A stretch of 64,000 nt of DNA from Stenopsyche tienmushanensis. Lineage: Eukaryota > Arthropoda > Insecta > Trichoptera > Stenopsychidae. This document shows positions 35,501 through 47,639 of this stretch, one piece after another. The DNA lies in contig WACJ01000045.1 in assembly GCA_008973525.1 (NCBI GenBank), positions 1,426,001-1,490,000 on the forward strand. Direction: 5' to 3'. How positions within the stretch are numbered: position 1 is the first letter of the stretch; each line of letters opens with the position of its first letter. The position numbers and the translations under genes are program-made. The notes under the pieces are model-generated. The model was not told the origin of the DNA. It searched no databases and saw only the letters and a list, made by a program, of their open reading frames with translations.

Positions 35501-38500
35501 GCTCAACAATTGCAGCCATCGACATTGATCAGGATGGTCTTACAGATTTATTAGTTGGAGCTCCTTATTATGGGGAACCATCGAGGGGTGATCTTGGACG
35601 TGTTTATGTCTACATGAACCACGATGATGTAAGATAGCTTGACATTTTTTTTATCTTAAACAGCGTATTAAAGGTAACAGGAGATATTTGAGATCAACTT
35701 GTAAGTTAACACATTCCGATCGGGCTACGCATATTTGTAGTCCAATAAGTACCCGAGCTGACAGAGAAAACACAATGTCTCATGTGTGAAGTGATGGAAC
35801 CATGTTTCATCCATGGTTATGAATCGAGGCAAAAAATCGGCTTTATTGATGTGAAACATCGACAAACACTCTATTGAAACGCTATTTGTGTTCCATTGTG
35901 AGCAAATACGGCGCCTATGTTGCGCATAGCTTTCTCATGTACAAATTTTCAGTCAATATGCAATGTACACACTTTTTGAAATGCCTACCATGTCAGCTAG
36001 CTCGCACATTTTTAATCAACGATCATCCAATGCCATTTCGTAGATTTTCTTCATTATTTCTGGCGTGGATGCCTCATTTAGTCCTGGTACCTATTGTAAT
36101 AAAGTAATAATAATGTTTAAAATGATATTGATTGGTTGAATGCTTTTAATACAATAGGGCAATTTCGAACAACAAAATGTGAAAATTTTTGGCAGTTATT
36201 TCGATGGTGCAAAATTCGGCACTTCCATAGCCAACATAGGAGACATCAACGAAGATGGATACACCGGTAATGCATATATTGCATGCTATTGCACAATTTG
36301 ATTTAAGCTATGTTTTAATATTTTTATTAACTCTGCAGATGTTGCAATTGGTGCTCCATATGAAAATCATGGCCAAGGGGCAGTTTACATATATCTTGGA
36401 GCAGCTGACGGTCTCAATCCTGTGTATGTCCAACGTATAGGAGGAACCAAGTATCTTGGGTTTGGCATCAGCATATCCAGAGGATTAGACATCGACGACA
36501 ATAATTGCAAAGGTATTAAATAATAGCATTCAAGACACTACTGAATGTACTATCAGTTAACTTCTTGCATAGTTTATGTGCATTCTATATCTATATTTAC
36601 GCGGTTGTCTGGATTCATCTCAACCTTTCCCTACCGGTGATGTATTTCGTACAATTTTATAACTTTACAAAAATTGTATCATTTCAATCTCAACTATAGT
36701 CAATCAAATTAATAGTAGTGTATCAAATACATATCATCGGTGGGGATTTTTAGGATACTAAATGTTAATGTATATAATTATATGTTTCAGATATTGCCAT
36801 CGGTGCTTATTTGAGTGGTCATGTAGTACTTCTGAGGTGTCATCCGTCAGTTGGTATCACACCTAAAATTGAAATAAATCCAAAGGAATTGGCCATTAAT
36901 CAGTCTCAATTCACGGCTCAAATTTGTATTGACTTCAAAGGATCAGAGAAATATATGACAGGTAGCGAACTTGATGGATGTATACTTATGTATATTTAGC
37001 ATACGTATTTTTTAGATTTGGTTTTAAAATTTCAGAAATAGAAGTGAAATTGCTTATAGACTCGGAATATCAACGGGCGTATTTAAATACTTCCAGCCAG
37101 GCATCGCTAACATTCGGAGGAAGCGGAAATATGACGAACTGTAGTATTGTTCTCATTGATATAAAGGTATTTTATTACTTGTTAAGCATATCATCACTAC
37201 TTAGTACTATGATTTTAAACTGAGTTTCTGCTCTGAAGTCTGTCATCTTATAATGTGATCAATGATACATAAAATAATGTAGTGTGGAGGTCCTATTTGT
37301 GAATGAGATCCACGTTATCATAGTTAATGCGCAGAAGCGATGGCACAGGTGCCACTTAACTGCACAGGCACGTATTATCGGTCTTCCGGTAGACTTGTAT
37401 AAGCGCGCGTCCGATGCGACAGCCGTAGTCTCTTACGACTCCCGTATAATTTTTTTCTGAGTCGATTCCATCCGACTCCTGTAAGCTATTTTGCCAGGCG
37501 ACTTCATCGATGATCAGTCCAGACAATTCCTCGTTATTCCAGTTTTCACACGGCTGGTAAATCAACGGTTCATCGAAAACTAGATGCTTTCACCTTTGCA
37601 AGCAAAAATAGTCAGCCACTAAGCATCTTCTTCGTCCTTTCTTCAATTATTACCAATATATATATTTTTAACCTGAATAATGTACAATAGTTGTATTAAC
37701 CATATGAATAACCTATAGATTTAACTCAAACATCTTGTGTTCAAGTCTATAGAAGTGTTGTATTTTTAAAGCAATGTCATTGCTTAACGTCATCATCTTG
37801 GAAATGCTCTTAGTGGTCATCCTTCATCCGATGCTACCAGCACGAGTTATCAGAGTAGATTTGGATGCGTTTTATGTTAATGTCTTCTATGGATAGAACT
37901 TTTGGCGTGCCGGCAAAATTAATATGGTTATCGTTCTTCTCTTTTAGCTCTTTTATTTTCATATTATATCCTACACTTCGTCTACAGTCCATAGTTGCCA
38001 ATGACATTCCGTTTGTCTGCCAACGAAATAAATATATTTTCTATTTGTTCAGACGTACTTCTTCTTCGGATTTCTTCGTACTTGGTATTTTACCGCTCTG
38101 ACCTTGCAAATGAAGATTGCGTCAGAGCGTGATAGCAAAATTGAAATCCTTTGACAGGACTTCCTTTGATACATTTGGGACAACAATGCTTTCTTTGTGT
38201 ATTTATATTTTTGACTGTCGTTTATCATGTGCAAGACTCATTGGGTGGTTTAAATTTGCAGAATTATTCTAAGGTCATTGTATATATTAAGAAATGATTC
38301 AACGAATGGATTTCAAAAAATCATAATGTTGTGATGTTTTTTCAGTCGACGGTTTTAGATTTCACGAATCCCATTGAAATTAAATTGAACTATGAATTGA
38401 GAAGGGATCCGTTGCGCGGTGAGTACACATTTTTGCACTTTTCTGCAAATTTAATGAAGTATAATTAAACATCTTCTATTCGACAGATTACAATTTCTGC

Positions 38501-41500
38501 AAAACTTGTACTGTTATTCGACCTTCTGGAAGAAGAGAGCTTATATTTCAAGTTCCCATTGCAGCTGGCTGCGGTGTAGATCTGGTGTGTCGGCCAGATT
38601 TAAAGCTAATGGTTAAAGTCTTGAACAGGTATCTATAAATATAAATATGAATGTGTGTCGACGTGCGGGTATTCCAGATATGTTGATTCCAAATATATTC
38701 CTATACTGTTCATCCGATTACGATGATACTTTGGTTAGTAATTGAGCATGTATCAGAGAGGGTTTTTACAATAGTACAACTATTACTCGTGTGCAGAATT
38801 TGTTTTGCGAGACGTTTAACGGATGCACCATTTTAGCGCATATAGGTCTGATGAGTTCGGGGTCAGGTTACGGAAAAATGACAGGAATTGTTCTGTGATG
38901 GTAGGAGGGTGGTATGAGACTAAATACCCTCCTGAGGCGAGGTAGCACGAGGAAGACTGATATAATGCGAACGTATATAATGGAACTATCAGTGAGGTTA
39001 CTGCCACCACGAGTCCAAGGGACTTTAAGGGGTCTGCAGTTGATAACGATATGCAGGATCACTCCTTCCCCATAGAACTCGTATTGGTTTGGTTATTCTT
39101 AGTATCTTGCCACGTAAACGAATCGCCGTTTGAACTACAAGATACTTAGTCCTGCTCACCATGCGCTTTTGAAGATACTGGTGTTGCCTTTTGCAAAGAA
39201 TCCTCTTTTTCCTCCTGTAACCAGAAATTTAACATAACAGGGTAATCCGCGCACTCATGTTGGCTAAGCTACCTCAGCTAAGCTTGATGAGCAAACCGTT
39301 CATATAAACTTTGATCCGCCTCTACTCTACATCTTTACCCCAGAAGATTGACTATTGCCCACGGGCATAGGGTTTTTGGGTTTCAAAGCCTTCGGGAACT
39401 GCAAAACGAGTATTTACATTGGTTTGAGAGTTTTCTTCATAAACTGGCCTTGATTTGAGAAAATGGTTTGTTATTGAAGTCTCGCAGTTAGACTTGGTTT
39501 CTTTCTTTTTTCTTTGGACCTCAAAGACTCAAAGCAAAATACAATTGACAAATACCAAATAACTATTTAATTCCAGTGAACCATACATTATTGGAACATC
39601 ATCGGTAATATCATTGGAGGTAATTTTGAGGAACCTGGGAGAAGCTGCATTTCTACCGGAGATAAAGCTGACAATCCCACATCGAGCACCACTCCATCAA
39701 ATACCATCTAAATGCCAGCTGGACACATCCACGCTCATCTGCAGCTTTGAAAATCCACTTCAAAATAAAGCAGAGGTACATCTATGAGCTCATCTTAAAT
39801 AATTGTAAAAACGGATATTTTTAAATTATATTTTTAACAATTTTAGACTGCCGTTCTGTTGCAATTTGATGCATCAATGCTTAAGGCTTCAGATGAAAGG
39901 CTTGATTTCGATATAACATCTAGCAGCCGTGGAGAAGACTTGATGCCGCAAGACAATAACATTCTTTTTCGACTACCATTAGTAACTGAAGCGAATCTCA
40001 ATGTTTCAGGGTACTTATTTGTTATATATGTTTAAATAGAATAATGGCCATATTTACAGATTAAGTGAAAATTGCATAGGCCTGGTGGGGCAAATTGGGC
40101 TAAACGTCACGAAAAATGAAACTCCAAGCGACAGTTGATTGGAAAGAGAGGGAGAATAGTTTATAGTGCGTCCGTAACTGTCGCATACATCATAGAGAAG
40201 CTACGCGCATGCGCCACTCCGCCTCTACTTTATGTGTGCATGCGTATGTCTATGCGTAGCATAAAGCAACCACAATACAATATAGTGTCTATTTTATTAT
40301 ATATTATACAATACACGACAAAAATTGATCATTTTTTCCCTGTGATATTTTATTATTAATATTTTGTATTAAATCTTTTTTAATGTTCTATAAATCATAT
40401 TATAAAGATACGGGTTCCTTAAAATTTTGTGCTAGTTTATCCATATGTAGATGGAATGGGAAATCTCATCATAGAGTAACGATCGCTCATTCTCACATTA
40501 CCTTCGTCGCTGCGACAATATCCGATCGCCACGTTGTTCAGCTGCGGAAACCGCGCCGGGGGGTCACTCGCAGCGTATAACGATGCAATATTGTAACATA
40601 AAATGAAATTTCATCTTTATTATTTTATTCAATAGGAATAATGGATTCGATCAACATATTAGAGTTGACACGAGCATCGGTGGCCAAAAGAACGTTTTGC
40701 TAATTCACTCCTTTGAGGTACATATTTATTGACTTTGATTATCTTTTAGACATATTAAATTGTATCTCACACGTGTATTTTTTTTAGATTTTAAACGATG
40801 GTCCAACTCATCTCGATTCCATAAAAATGACTTTTTTCTTGCCAGTTATATTTCTACAAGACAATGCTCAAAATAAAATATTGAATGTCTTTGCACCCAC
40901 TGCAAGTATTGTAGTAATACTGTTTATTCGATTTTCGGCATGAAAATTTACTGTATATTTGAATTTTAGGCTACTCTGAATCAAGAATATCTCTTTTGCA
41001 AACCAATTTTGGGAAAGTTCTACGAAAAAGATATCGGTGGGAAAGCAACAGATTTTGACAATTTTGGTAACATTACAAGCACAGAAACTTATCCATCGAC
41101 TACGATGTCTATAATTATGGAAAAAGATGAAATTCAAAATAATACCGTGGACATGAGTAAGGCATTGTACAATATTATCACTGTATTTTTTTACTTTTTC
41201 CTAATCAGTTTTTTTTTGTTTAAATCCAGATTTGATCAATAGTTACATAAAAGATTTGCCAAATAGTCCAGAAAACAATTTCGCTTCCCCAGTTGTACAT
41301 TTCAACTGTACAAACACAAATACAGTATCGTGCTTAATAGTGGAATGCAGTGGATCTGGACTCAATCCGGGAGAGACGGGAGCACAGATAACTTTTCAAA
41401 TGGGCCTCAATGTCAATAACTCGGCACAATTGCTAAAAAACGACCAATTACTGGCTTTATCATCATATGTAATGGTTGAATATAAGCACAAATTGAATTC

Positions 41501-41875
41501 CAAGTAATGCTATTTACATATTTAGCTGTATACAATTTAAAACGATTAACGCTCGCCGCGACATCTGTTGTATAAATCTCAATTATGATTTCAGCATGCG
41601 CACATTCACATGGGCTAGAACTATTATTACAAAAATAGCACCTTCTTTAACATCAATTTGGATAGTGCTGATTGCCCTTTTAATAGGAATTGTGATTTTA
41701 TCTACTATAATATATGGACTTCATAGAGTATTATGCATTGTTTATATATTGTATATTAAAAATAACAATATATTACATGTTATAATTCATTTTTCAGGTG
41801 AATTTCTTCAGGAGGATATCAAAGGAGCAGTTGGAATTATTAAAAAACCAAGAAAACAGCATCGTAAGCGATTGA
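29537..41875 (+). CDS. Integrin alpha chain 1 (alphaPS3-5-like), with one apparent frameshift
   Basis: Cell-surface adhesion receptor subunit that would pair with a beta integrin. I trace 22 exons: 29537-29712, 32535-32676, 32759-32868, 33441-33573, 34249-34404, 34484-34597, 35249-35337, 35413-35628, 36158-36266, 36339-36512, 36791-36961, 37036-37166, 38346-38418, 38487-38628, 39577-39775, 39847-40010, 40636-40717, 40788-40913 (or 40910), 40970-41156, 41230-41503, 41595-41727, 41798-41875. Signal peptide, then FG-GAP propeller blades with Ca sites [18 protein letters not shown] and DIDDNNCKD; no I-domain. Thigh/calf region follows, then one membrane helix ([20 protein letters not shown]) and a cytoplasmic NFFRR, a variant of GFFKR. 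About 1,060 residues, normal for the family. Exon 2 is one base short (frame changes near 32594) and uses a GC donor at 32677. All else is open, so a recent lesion or a sequence error are both possible. Confidence 0.88.
29750..29955 (+). pseudogene. mariner C-terminus (integrin 1 intron 1)
   Basis: Ends in [25 protein letters not shown], the classic closing of mariner transposases (LPxRWxxCIxxxGxYxEK). The same segment is present in reverse at 55755-55980. Confidence 0.75.
30130..30345 (+). repeat. Dispersed repeat M1, copy 4 (integrin 1 intron 1)
   Basis: 'gagcaaattggctagagcgt', 'cacgaaacatgaaactctaa', 'tagtgtgtccgtgtccatcg' and 'attttattatatattacac'. Sense orientation, directly upstream of the Kolobok-like element. 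Confidence 0.8.
30371..31845 (+). mobile_element. Kolobok-like DNA transposon with TTAA flanks
   Basis: A 1.48-kb element with inverted ends ggggggcaaacccttcacaa and, at the right, the inverse of tggggggcaatccctttaga. TTAA lies at both borders (30367-30370 and 31846-31849). The interior has broken + strand frames at about 30886-31300, including [20 protein letters not shown] then VWRLASF. A cysteine followed by an asparagine-rich N.xFNSxxW block occurs in several TE-encoded proteins of arthropods. A basic region ([14 protein letters not shown]) follows. Assignment to Kolobok rests on TTAA plus G-rich ends. Confidence 0.6.
32980..33310. mobile_element. IS630-type terminal repeat and following sequence (integrin 1 intron 3)
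   Basis: ggcctttcaataaggatgtc at 32979-32998 matches the terminal repeat of the 2623-3058 family. The downstream end was not found. A 71-codon - strand frame at 33087-33302 has no motif I recognise. Confidence 0.45.
35760..36090 (-). pseudogene. mariner transposase mid-region (integrin 1 intron 8)
   Basis: On the - strand, with several stops, it reads MRKLCAT, then [18 protein letters not shown] and [11 protein letters not shown]. This corresponds to the mariner linker MRKLCARWVPRLLTxEQK and the block before the first catalytic Asp. It closely matches 6190-6360 and 62390-62560. Confidence 0.7.
37220..38340. other. Integrin 1 intron 12, mostly unassigned
   Basis: An 1.18-kb intron. Bases 37270-37600 are more G/C-balanced than their surroundings and hold an open 69-codon - strand frame (37356-37565, [20 protein letters not shown]). 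It may be a repeat fragment, but I cannot assign it. Confidence 0.3.
38860..39410 (-). repeat. Dispersed repeat R1, copy 3 (integrin 1 intron 14)
   Basis: Reverse-oriented R1: 'ccacgagtccaagggacttt', 'cgtattggtttgg', 'gctcatgttggct'-like text, 'cctctactctacatctttac' and 'cccacgggcatagggttttt'. It occupies most of the intron 38629-39576. Confidence 0.7.
40083..40330 (+). repeat. Dispersed repeat M1, copy 5 (integrin 1 intron 16)
   Basis: Full-length sense copy: 'gggcaaattgggctaaacgt', 'cacgaaaaatgaaactccaa', 'ctacgcgcatgcgccac' and 'tattttattatatattatac'. It lies wholly inside intron 40011-40635; bases 40470-40580 hold a second repeat also seen at 700-790. Confidence 0.8.
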
Positions 41876-42570
41876 TAAATTTATTCTAAAATGTCTTAAA
41901 GTTAGAACTTCAATCTTAGATTACTAATCATTAGCCTTACAGACTACACATGTATACATATGTAGTAACAGTGTAACTCGAAAATATGATGATTAAATAT
42001 GACTTTTTATCACAAACTTTCAGCTGGATTCAGATTTTGAAGATATGTAAAATACATTCAAGAATTTTACACACTGTCCTTGTGTCCAAGTCCATAGAAC
42101 TATCCACAAATGTAACCCAAGGATCATAAATAAATTTCAAGATTATAGTTTTGTACGGATTATGTTAAATTAACGATTGGACTTATATGTACATGTTTCT
42201 TAGATTTTAAATTAGATTAATTATATTTGTAGATTGTAATAAATTGATGATTTACTTCCAATACCCGTTTCCCGAAACAAAATTTCCTGACAAAGTAAAA
42301 ATAACATACATCTTTAAAAAATACCCCATAGAAGATATATTTCATTAATAAAATACTAGTCATTAATAATATTTTAATCCTAATCTGCTTCATCACTCTT
42401 TGCTTTTTTTGTTTAATGTGAAAATTAAACAGGATTTGGTTAAGATCATGCAGAAGACTGTCTTTGAATGTCTCTCTATAACATGGAAAATATAGTATAT
42501 ATTAATATAATATCTCTTATACTGTTTGTGTTATGTATTTTTTTAATAAGGTAGTTTCAAATTAAGGTAT
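41876..42570. other. 3' flank of integrin 1 with a duplicated segment
   Basis: AATAAA-type signals occur near 42128 and 42238. Blocks at 41920-41950 ('ctaatcattagccttacag') and 42455-42560 ('gaatgtctctctataacatg', 'aataaggtagtttc') recur at 48635-48660 and 48112-48200. An unclassified repeat family therefore overlaps the 3' flank. Confidence 0.45.
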
Positions 42571-43110
42571 TGTAGCGTGGGTGATTTACCATCCCCACGT
42601 AGTAGCGCTGTTAACAGCGTACATCTTCCGTCTCTCTTCAGGTGCAATGTGTTATTTTAACAGCGCCATCTCTCGTGGCCCTGCGGAGACATTGCACCTG
42701 CATACCGACCGATCACTTCTTGCGCGTGCACCATTGCCGGTTGGTTAGTGTCGCGCAAGAGGCGGGAGTCGGGAGAATCGTCGATAAGCCTTGGCTGCGG
42801 GAGGTCGTCCCTCCTGCAGCCAGATCTCTCTCTCTTTCTCTCTCTCGTGTGGCATAAATAGTTATTTAGTGAAGAGTCTTTCTGTTCAACGCCCGTCAAA
42901 GCGACGCGCAGCAAAGAAAAAGACCTAGTCGACTGATAGCCTTGGCGTAGAGAAGACGCGTTCTTCCCGCCGGATTCTCATCGGACTCCCGCCCGGAGTC
43001 TCTCTCCGCGATAATAGCCGTTTTAACGAAGAAGTCATATTTCCATCACCACATACCCATCTTCCGCTTGTTCTTCTGCGATCCGATAGCGAATAAACCT
43101 TGCAATCATC
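42571..43110 (+). mobile_element. L-family LTR-like element (largest copy)
   Basis: Starts TGTAGCGTGGGTGATTTACC and passes 'gttattttaacagcgccatc', 'gcttcttgcgcgtgcacc'-like text, a (tc)n stretch and 'gtgtggcataaatagttatt'. It reaches a G/C-rich 3' part ending near 'gcgatccgatagcgaataaa'. LTR-like in layout (U3-like, TATA-like 'gcataaatag'), but no internal retroelement genes follow. Confidence 0.6.
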
Positions 43111-43389
43111 ATAACTTTTTAGTCTGTTATTGTAATAGCACGAAATAATGTTTTTGAATTTTGCAATGTACTTTTGATCTAAATAAATAGTTATGTTATG
43201 CAATTGATTTAAGGTGCAGGATAAGAGCTAAGATTTTTTTTATGTTTATGATGTTTTTATTAAATGTATTTATAAAATTTGTTCAAATGGGACACCTCTG
43301 TTTCGTATGCATACACGACACCTTTTTTTAAATTTCAAATACGGAATAGGGCACGTCTCAAGACAAAGAAATCCAATGGTGTCAGGTCT

Positions 43390-43640
43390 GGTGACCGTGT
43401 AAATCAATGTTTGTTTGTCCGTATTTAATGCGCTTCCATACCGTTCATCCGATTGCGATAAAACTTTGTCAACTTGTTGTTTACACTTGCGGAAATAACA
43501 TAAGCATATTAAAATGTTGTATGGATATACCATGTTGGCGCATATTGGTCTGGTGAAATAAAATTTGGGACGCAAAACGTATCTGATCGTGGTTTGACGT
43601 CTATTTGTCGCCAAGCCGCACTCTTTGCGTAAATTTTTAG
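43390..43640 (+). repeat. Dispersed repeat with Helitron-like text, copy 2
   Basis: 'caatgtttgtttgtccgtat' and 'ttccataccgttcatccgat' match 21620-21700. Type uncertain. Confidence 0.45.
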
Positions 43641-43645
43641 CAATA

Positions 43646-43817
43646 CAGTGGAACCTCGATAAACCGTTCCCGCATAATACGTTTTCCCGGATGGACCGTT
43701 CATTTTTTATAGTCCCGTCAAACAATTATTATTTGAAGCTTTCCCGCATTCACCGTTTCCCGCAATTACCGTTTTTTTTCAGGGTCCCTTGGAAAACGTA
43801 AAATCGAGGTTTCACTG
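43646..43817. mobile_element. pogo-like MITE
   Basis: A 172-bp element with ends CAGTGGAACCTCGATAAACC and the inverse ...cgaggtttcactg, flanked by TA at 43644-43645 and 43818-43819. Internal 'ttcccgcat' blocks repeat in both orientations. No frame. Confidence 0.82.
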
Positions 43818-44013
43818 TATAATAAAATAGACGTTGATATTTAATTATACTAAATTTATTGTTTTATAATAATACAGACAGACCTCGCGTTTGATTCCGT
43901 CATGGCATTGAATAAAGGCACATATAGAAATGACTCAGTGATAAGAATTTCCACGATACGTTTTAATAATAGCTATGATATTCATTATTACCTTTTAGGG
44001 ATACGAACATTTT

Positions 44014-44251
44014 ATGGCGGATTTGAACGAATTCCCTTTTGGACTCGGGATGATCCTGCAAAAATGCGATGCAAGACTGCGCGAAATAGCGGAACAAAAG
44101 ATTCCGTGGAATTTAACATTGAGCCTTGTTAAAAGTGAGTCACGTCTTTTGCGGTCAGCAGTTCGAAGATGATGACCTCACAGCATCGACGATGAATGGC
44201 CCCATTGAGGAACATTTTAGCCAGATGAGCAGCTTACGACCAGGTAAATAA
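44014..44251 (+). other. Orphan exon-like coding stretch
   Basis: From ATG 44014, 40 codons read MADLNEFPFGLGMILQKCDA, RLREIAEQKIPWNLTLSLVK and meet a consensus splice donor (aaaa|gtgagt at 44135). A second open stretch in another frame reads to 44251, including QQFEDDDLTASTMNGPIEEH and FSQMSSLRPG, next to another GT (ccag|gtaaat). Codon use looks more protein-like than the surroundings, yet I do not recognise the protein and no further exons are evident. It could be a small gene's first exons, a gene fragment carried by a transposon, or a pseudogene. Confidence 0.3.
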
Positions 44252-44754
44252 ATATAGAAGAATTCATACAAATTATGAATCACACGGTCTGACCATATTG
44301 CATTTATTTTCCGATTAGCAATCAAGATACCATCTCAAAATGCTTCATAGATCTTCTCTATCCTATTGAAACTCATAGTTATTTGAATAGAGGTTCGAAT
44401 GATAAGTGACGATTTTATTTTATAACATACAGGATCTGCCAGACCAAGTGTTTACTTTGAAGTTGTTTGGCTATTGATCAGTTGATAACGGCGTCTGAGA
44501 CATTTTCCTACGAATATTAAATGTTAGGTTGCGAATCTTATCTGCACTAGGGCAGGGCTACCGCACATGTATTTAAAGTATATATAAATTAAATTAAATT
44601 AGACGCGCAAGTCATGGACTCCACCCTGGACACACCATTAGGTAGCCCTCTGTCGTTCTCAACTATCTTCTTGGTCATCATCCACTTTTCCGGCACCTTC
44701 TCTCTTATCTGAAAGTGAAAAGACCACATGAGCCATCACCATGTGGAATCCGAG

Positions 44755-44770
44755 CCCCCCCCCCCCCCCC
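44755..44770. repeat. Poly-C tract
   Basis: Sixteen consecutive C residues, unusual in this AT-rich region. Length may be unreliable in sequencing. Confidence 0.9.
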
Positions 44771-44969
44771 AATCTAATTTTTGGATGTATTTATGGTATC
44801 CTTATTCTGGCACTTGACTTCAAAGTAGTTTATTTAATTGTTTGATATCTTATTTTTTTAACCTCTTGAACAACGACTCTCTGCAGCTGAAACACTATAA
44901 CAGCATTGTCAGCCATGCGTTGAACAATTGCTACCGATGTTTTTTTTATTTTCATATTGATAACAAACA

Positions 44970-45490
44970 GTAACAAGGGCGTGGCAAAGCAGGCGCCCGC
45001 CACGGGCGCAATTGGGCTTGGGGCGCAAAACGCAGAATACCGACCCAATCGAGAGTTGCGTATGTAGTTTTTTTTACTCGACCATTCTACTTTACATGAA
45101 CCAAAACTGATTGACTCTGTCCGTTTTTATAATATATATAATACTAAGTTGTCTAATCCCTCTTTTCTTTGTTATCGCTTAAACGTTGGGCCTAACCAGT
45201 TGGCATAAGCCCACAACAAAATAAAGACAACAATATTTTCGTCCGATTGTAAAATTTAAAAAAATCCAGCCGATCCTTCTTCTTCAGACAAATTCGTTTC
45301 ATAATTTGAGTTTGTAATCGTTCTGTAGACATGTTCAGGTTTGGAATTCGATCGCGAGGCGCTCATTCGTCATATCAGCGGACCGAAAAGCGGACCGATT
45401 GAACATACAAACATTGTGGCCATTCCGTCCTCTTTCAAGGCTTTTTGCGCTATTTTCTATGATCTGTACGATCACGGAAGCAACGTAGCA
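44970..45490 (+). repeat. Dispersed repeat M2, copy 2 (near full length)
   Basis: Runs from 'gggcgtggcaaagcaggcgc' and a perfect hairpin (gcgcccg-cca-cgggcgc) through 'cgaccattctactttacat', 'tttgttatcgcttaaac' and 'aaagacaacaatattttcg' to 'ctgtacgatcacggaagc'. The 58255-58700 copy is colinear over this whole span. Confidence 0.75.
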
Positions 45491-46899
45491 TCTAGACGCT
45501 TTTTATAATAGTATTTTTTTTTAACAGTAACAGCCATCTATACGTTAGGTCGGTATCTTTGTATATTAAAACATACATTATAAAAGCATTTAATATATTG
45601 CATTTATAGTAGAAAAATAGTTATTCAAATATTGCGTTCCTTTATAGAAATACAAGTAAGTCTTCGTGTTCGTAAAACTTGATCGGAAATTTAATTGAAA
45701 CATATCAAAAGAATAAAAGAGATTTGAATAAATAAAGTTTTACTATAAATAGAAGCACGGCATTTAAAATGAAGCGCTATGAATGGTTTTCGTAATATTT
45801 GAGAGTATTTAGACGTGTATGGGTATCTTTACAGCACGGCCTTACCATCGATGAACGGGTGTATGATGAGACACAAGACACTCTCTATCTCTGTCTACGA
45901 TTCACTAATCTCCGCACTCAACTTGCAAGAATGCTCTTTGTGTATCACTTGAGTCTGAAGGATCATGAATATTATTATTTTTTCGAATGTGATATTTCAG
46001 CCTTCATTTCAACACATTTTTAAGGCGCGAAAAATATTTTCATGTTTATGGATTCAAAACAAACGACTCGTTTAATATACTATGGGCAACAATATTTGAT
46101 CGATATTTACGTTAACAATCTTAAAAATACACACATTTTGTGCAGAAGCATCGAGGAGTACAAATCGTCGTTGTAATATTTTTAAAGAACCGGTTTTTCT
46201 ATAAGCAAACATTACTGGTCTAAACCGACATTGTTCAAGGCACAAAATATAAATAATCGCACAATGGATGTTTCGTTTCTTGTTCTTAAATATTAATGTC
46301 TTCCTACAATGACGATATTTTAAGATCGCTTTAGTCATGTACCGGTTTGTTCAGAGTACATTAAATCAATCGCTCTTGTTGCCTTATTTGTGCAAGATTC
46401 GCAGAACAGCTTCTCCTATTCCATGAAATTTCACTTTAACAGCTCCAAACTAGTCATTCTATTCTAGTTTGTCAGTGGAAATATTCGTCATATAGTATTT
46501 TAATATTAAATAGGTCTCAATCTCAATTTTTTTTGCCAGGATTTAAACAGAGTTGCATACAATTTGCCACAGCGTTTAATCAGCTACTTTTTTGTAAGTG
46601 TGAGAGTGAAGCTAAATTCCAGTTTGCAAGCATTCATTAAGGCTAACATCTTTAATTCAAAAATATGCAGTCATTAAGAAACTTCTATATTTAGAAAAAA
46701 AAGGATGGTTTTCATATGATAAACATAAATATAACTGCTCGAAGTACCAGAAACCGATTCTCATCATTCATTGATATCCGTGTGCTTCAAGAAACCCTTT
46801 TCAGTAAAAAGCAGACATTTACTACAATCCAAAGAAATATGCTCAATCTTTAAAAGTGCTAATATTCCCTATCAAGAAATCTGTCCTTCGTTACGCTCA
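45491..46899. other. Intergenic, weak repeat traces
   Basis: Bases 45830-45960 resemble 56150-56260 ('acaagacactctctatctct' versus 'acaagatactctccctgtct'). No host gene seen; the 88-codon - strand frame at 46072-46338 has no motif. Confidence 0.35.
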
Positions 46900-47250
46900 C
46901 TCAGATGGCCCGCTGGGTGACAGACAGATTCTGTTGTCAGAGCATAAGCTTTGGTATGCCAGTGCCATAAACCTCTACCGCCAGCTCTTTTTGGATTGAT
47001 TTTTGGATTCTAGTGTGTCTGGTGTTTGGACACCCACGTCTCATCTCCTGTCACGATAGAGTCCAGAAAAGCTTCTCCCTCATGAGCTTCCGATGGATAT
47101 TTGCGGCAATATTGTTCTGCAAAGTCAAAAAACGGATGACCGCGTGGATTTCGCACAGACGGGAGATGGCGAGAGCACCCGACGACCTCTTCATTGGAAG
47201 AATTTACTGCGCCTTTACAAAATGGCCGACAAACACGCGGGATCAAAAAT
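46900..47250 (-). pseudogene. mariner transposase mid-region
   Basis: On the - strand it ends FLDSIVTGDETWVSKHQTH, the mariner block carrying the first catalytic aspartate (xxIVTGDETWVxHxxPE). The preceding part is degenerate. An R1 repeat begins just upstream in its coding sense. Confidence 0.75.
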
Positions 47251-47264
47251 AAACTGACCGTTAG

Positions 47265-47600
47265 AATTTTCGATGGGCGTTAGACTCCACGATGTCCAGC
47301 CATAAAGCCCCAGGACGTTACATTAATCTTATGCCCGTGGGTAACAGCCGAAACCCTTGGGTAATGATGTGGAGTAGAAGTTCTGCGCAAGCAATCTCGT
47401 CGATTGGCTCATCAAACGCTATTGGGGAGTCCTAGCTAACATGAGTTGGGTACGCAGCGTATCCGGTGCTGCTTACCCATCAAGAGGTGTATGGAACTGC
47501 TGTATGAGTACCATGAGGAAGAAAGTAGCCCCTGCAGTTGGCCTTCAAACTGAGATTGGACTCGACCTCGCGTAGTAGTTTCCTTGAACTTAGAATAACC
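47265..47600 (+). repeat. Dispersed repeat R1, copy 4
   Basis: 'cgttagactccacgatgtcc', 'gcccgtgggtaacag', 'ctaacatgagttgggtacgc' and 'caaactgagattggactcg'. Central part shortened relative to copy 2. Confidence 0.7.
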
Positions 47601-47639
47601 TATTCCATCCTCTTCAAACGCACCTTCGGATGCGCGTGG

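Noticed and set aside
41798..41889. Alternative reading of the last integrin 1 exon, ending ...RLINLF
   Set aside because: The other frame gives NFFRR followed by a short acidic tail in the correct phase after the membrane helix, as expected for integrin alpha tails.
43902..44132. Alternative frame through the orphan exon (76 codons)
   Set aside because: Runs over the same bases as the ATG-initiated frame but begins in AT-rich text and ends without a splice signal; the 44014 frame is the better candidate.
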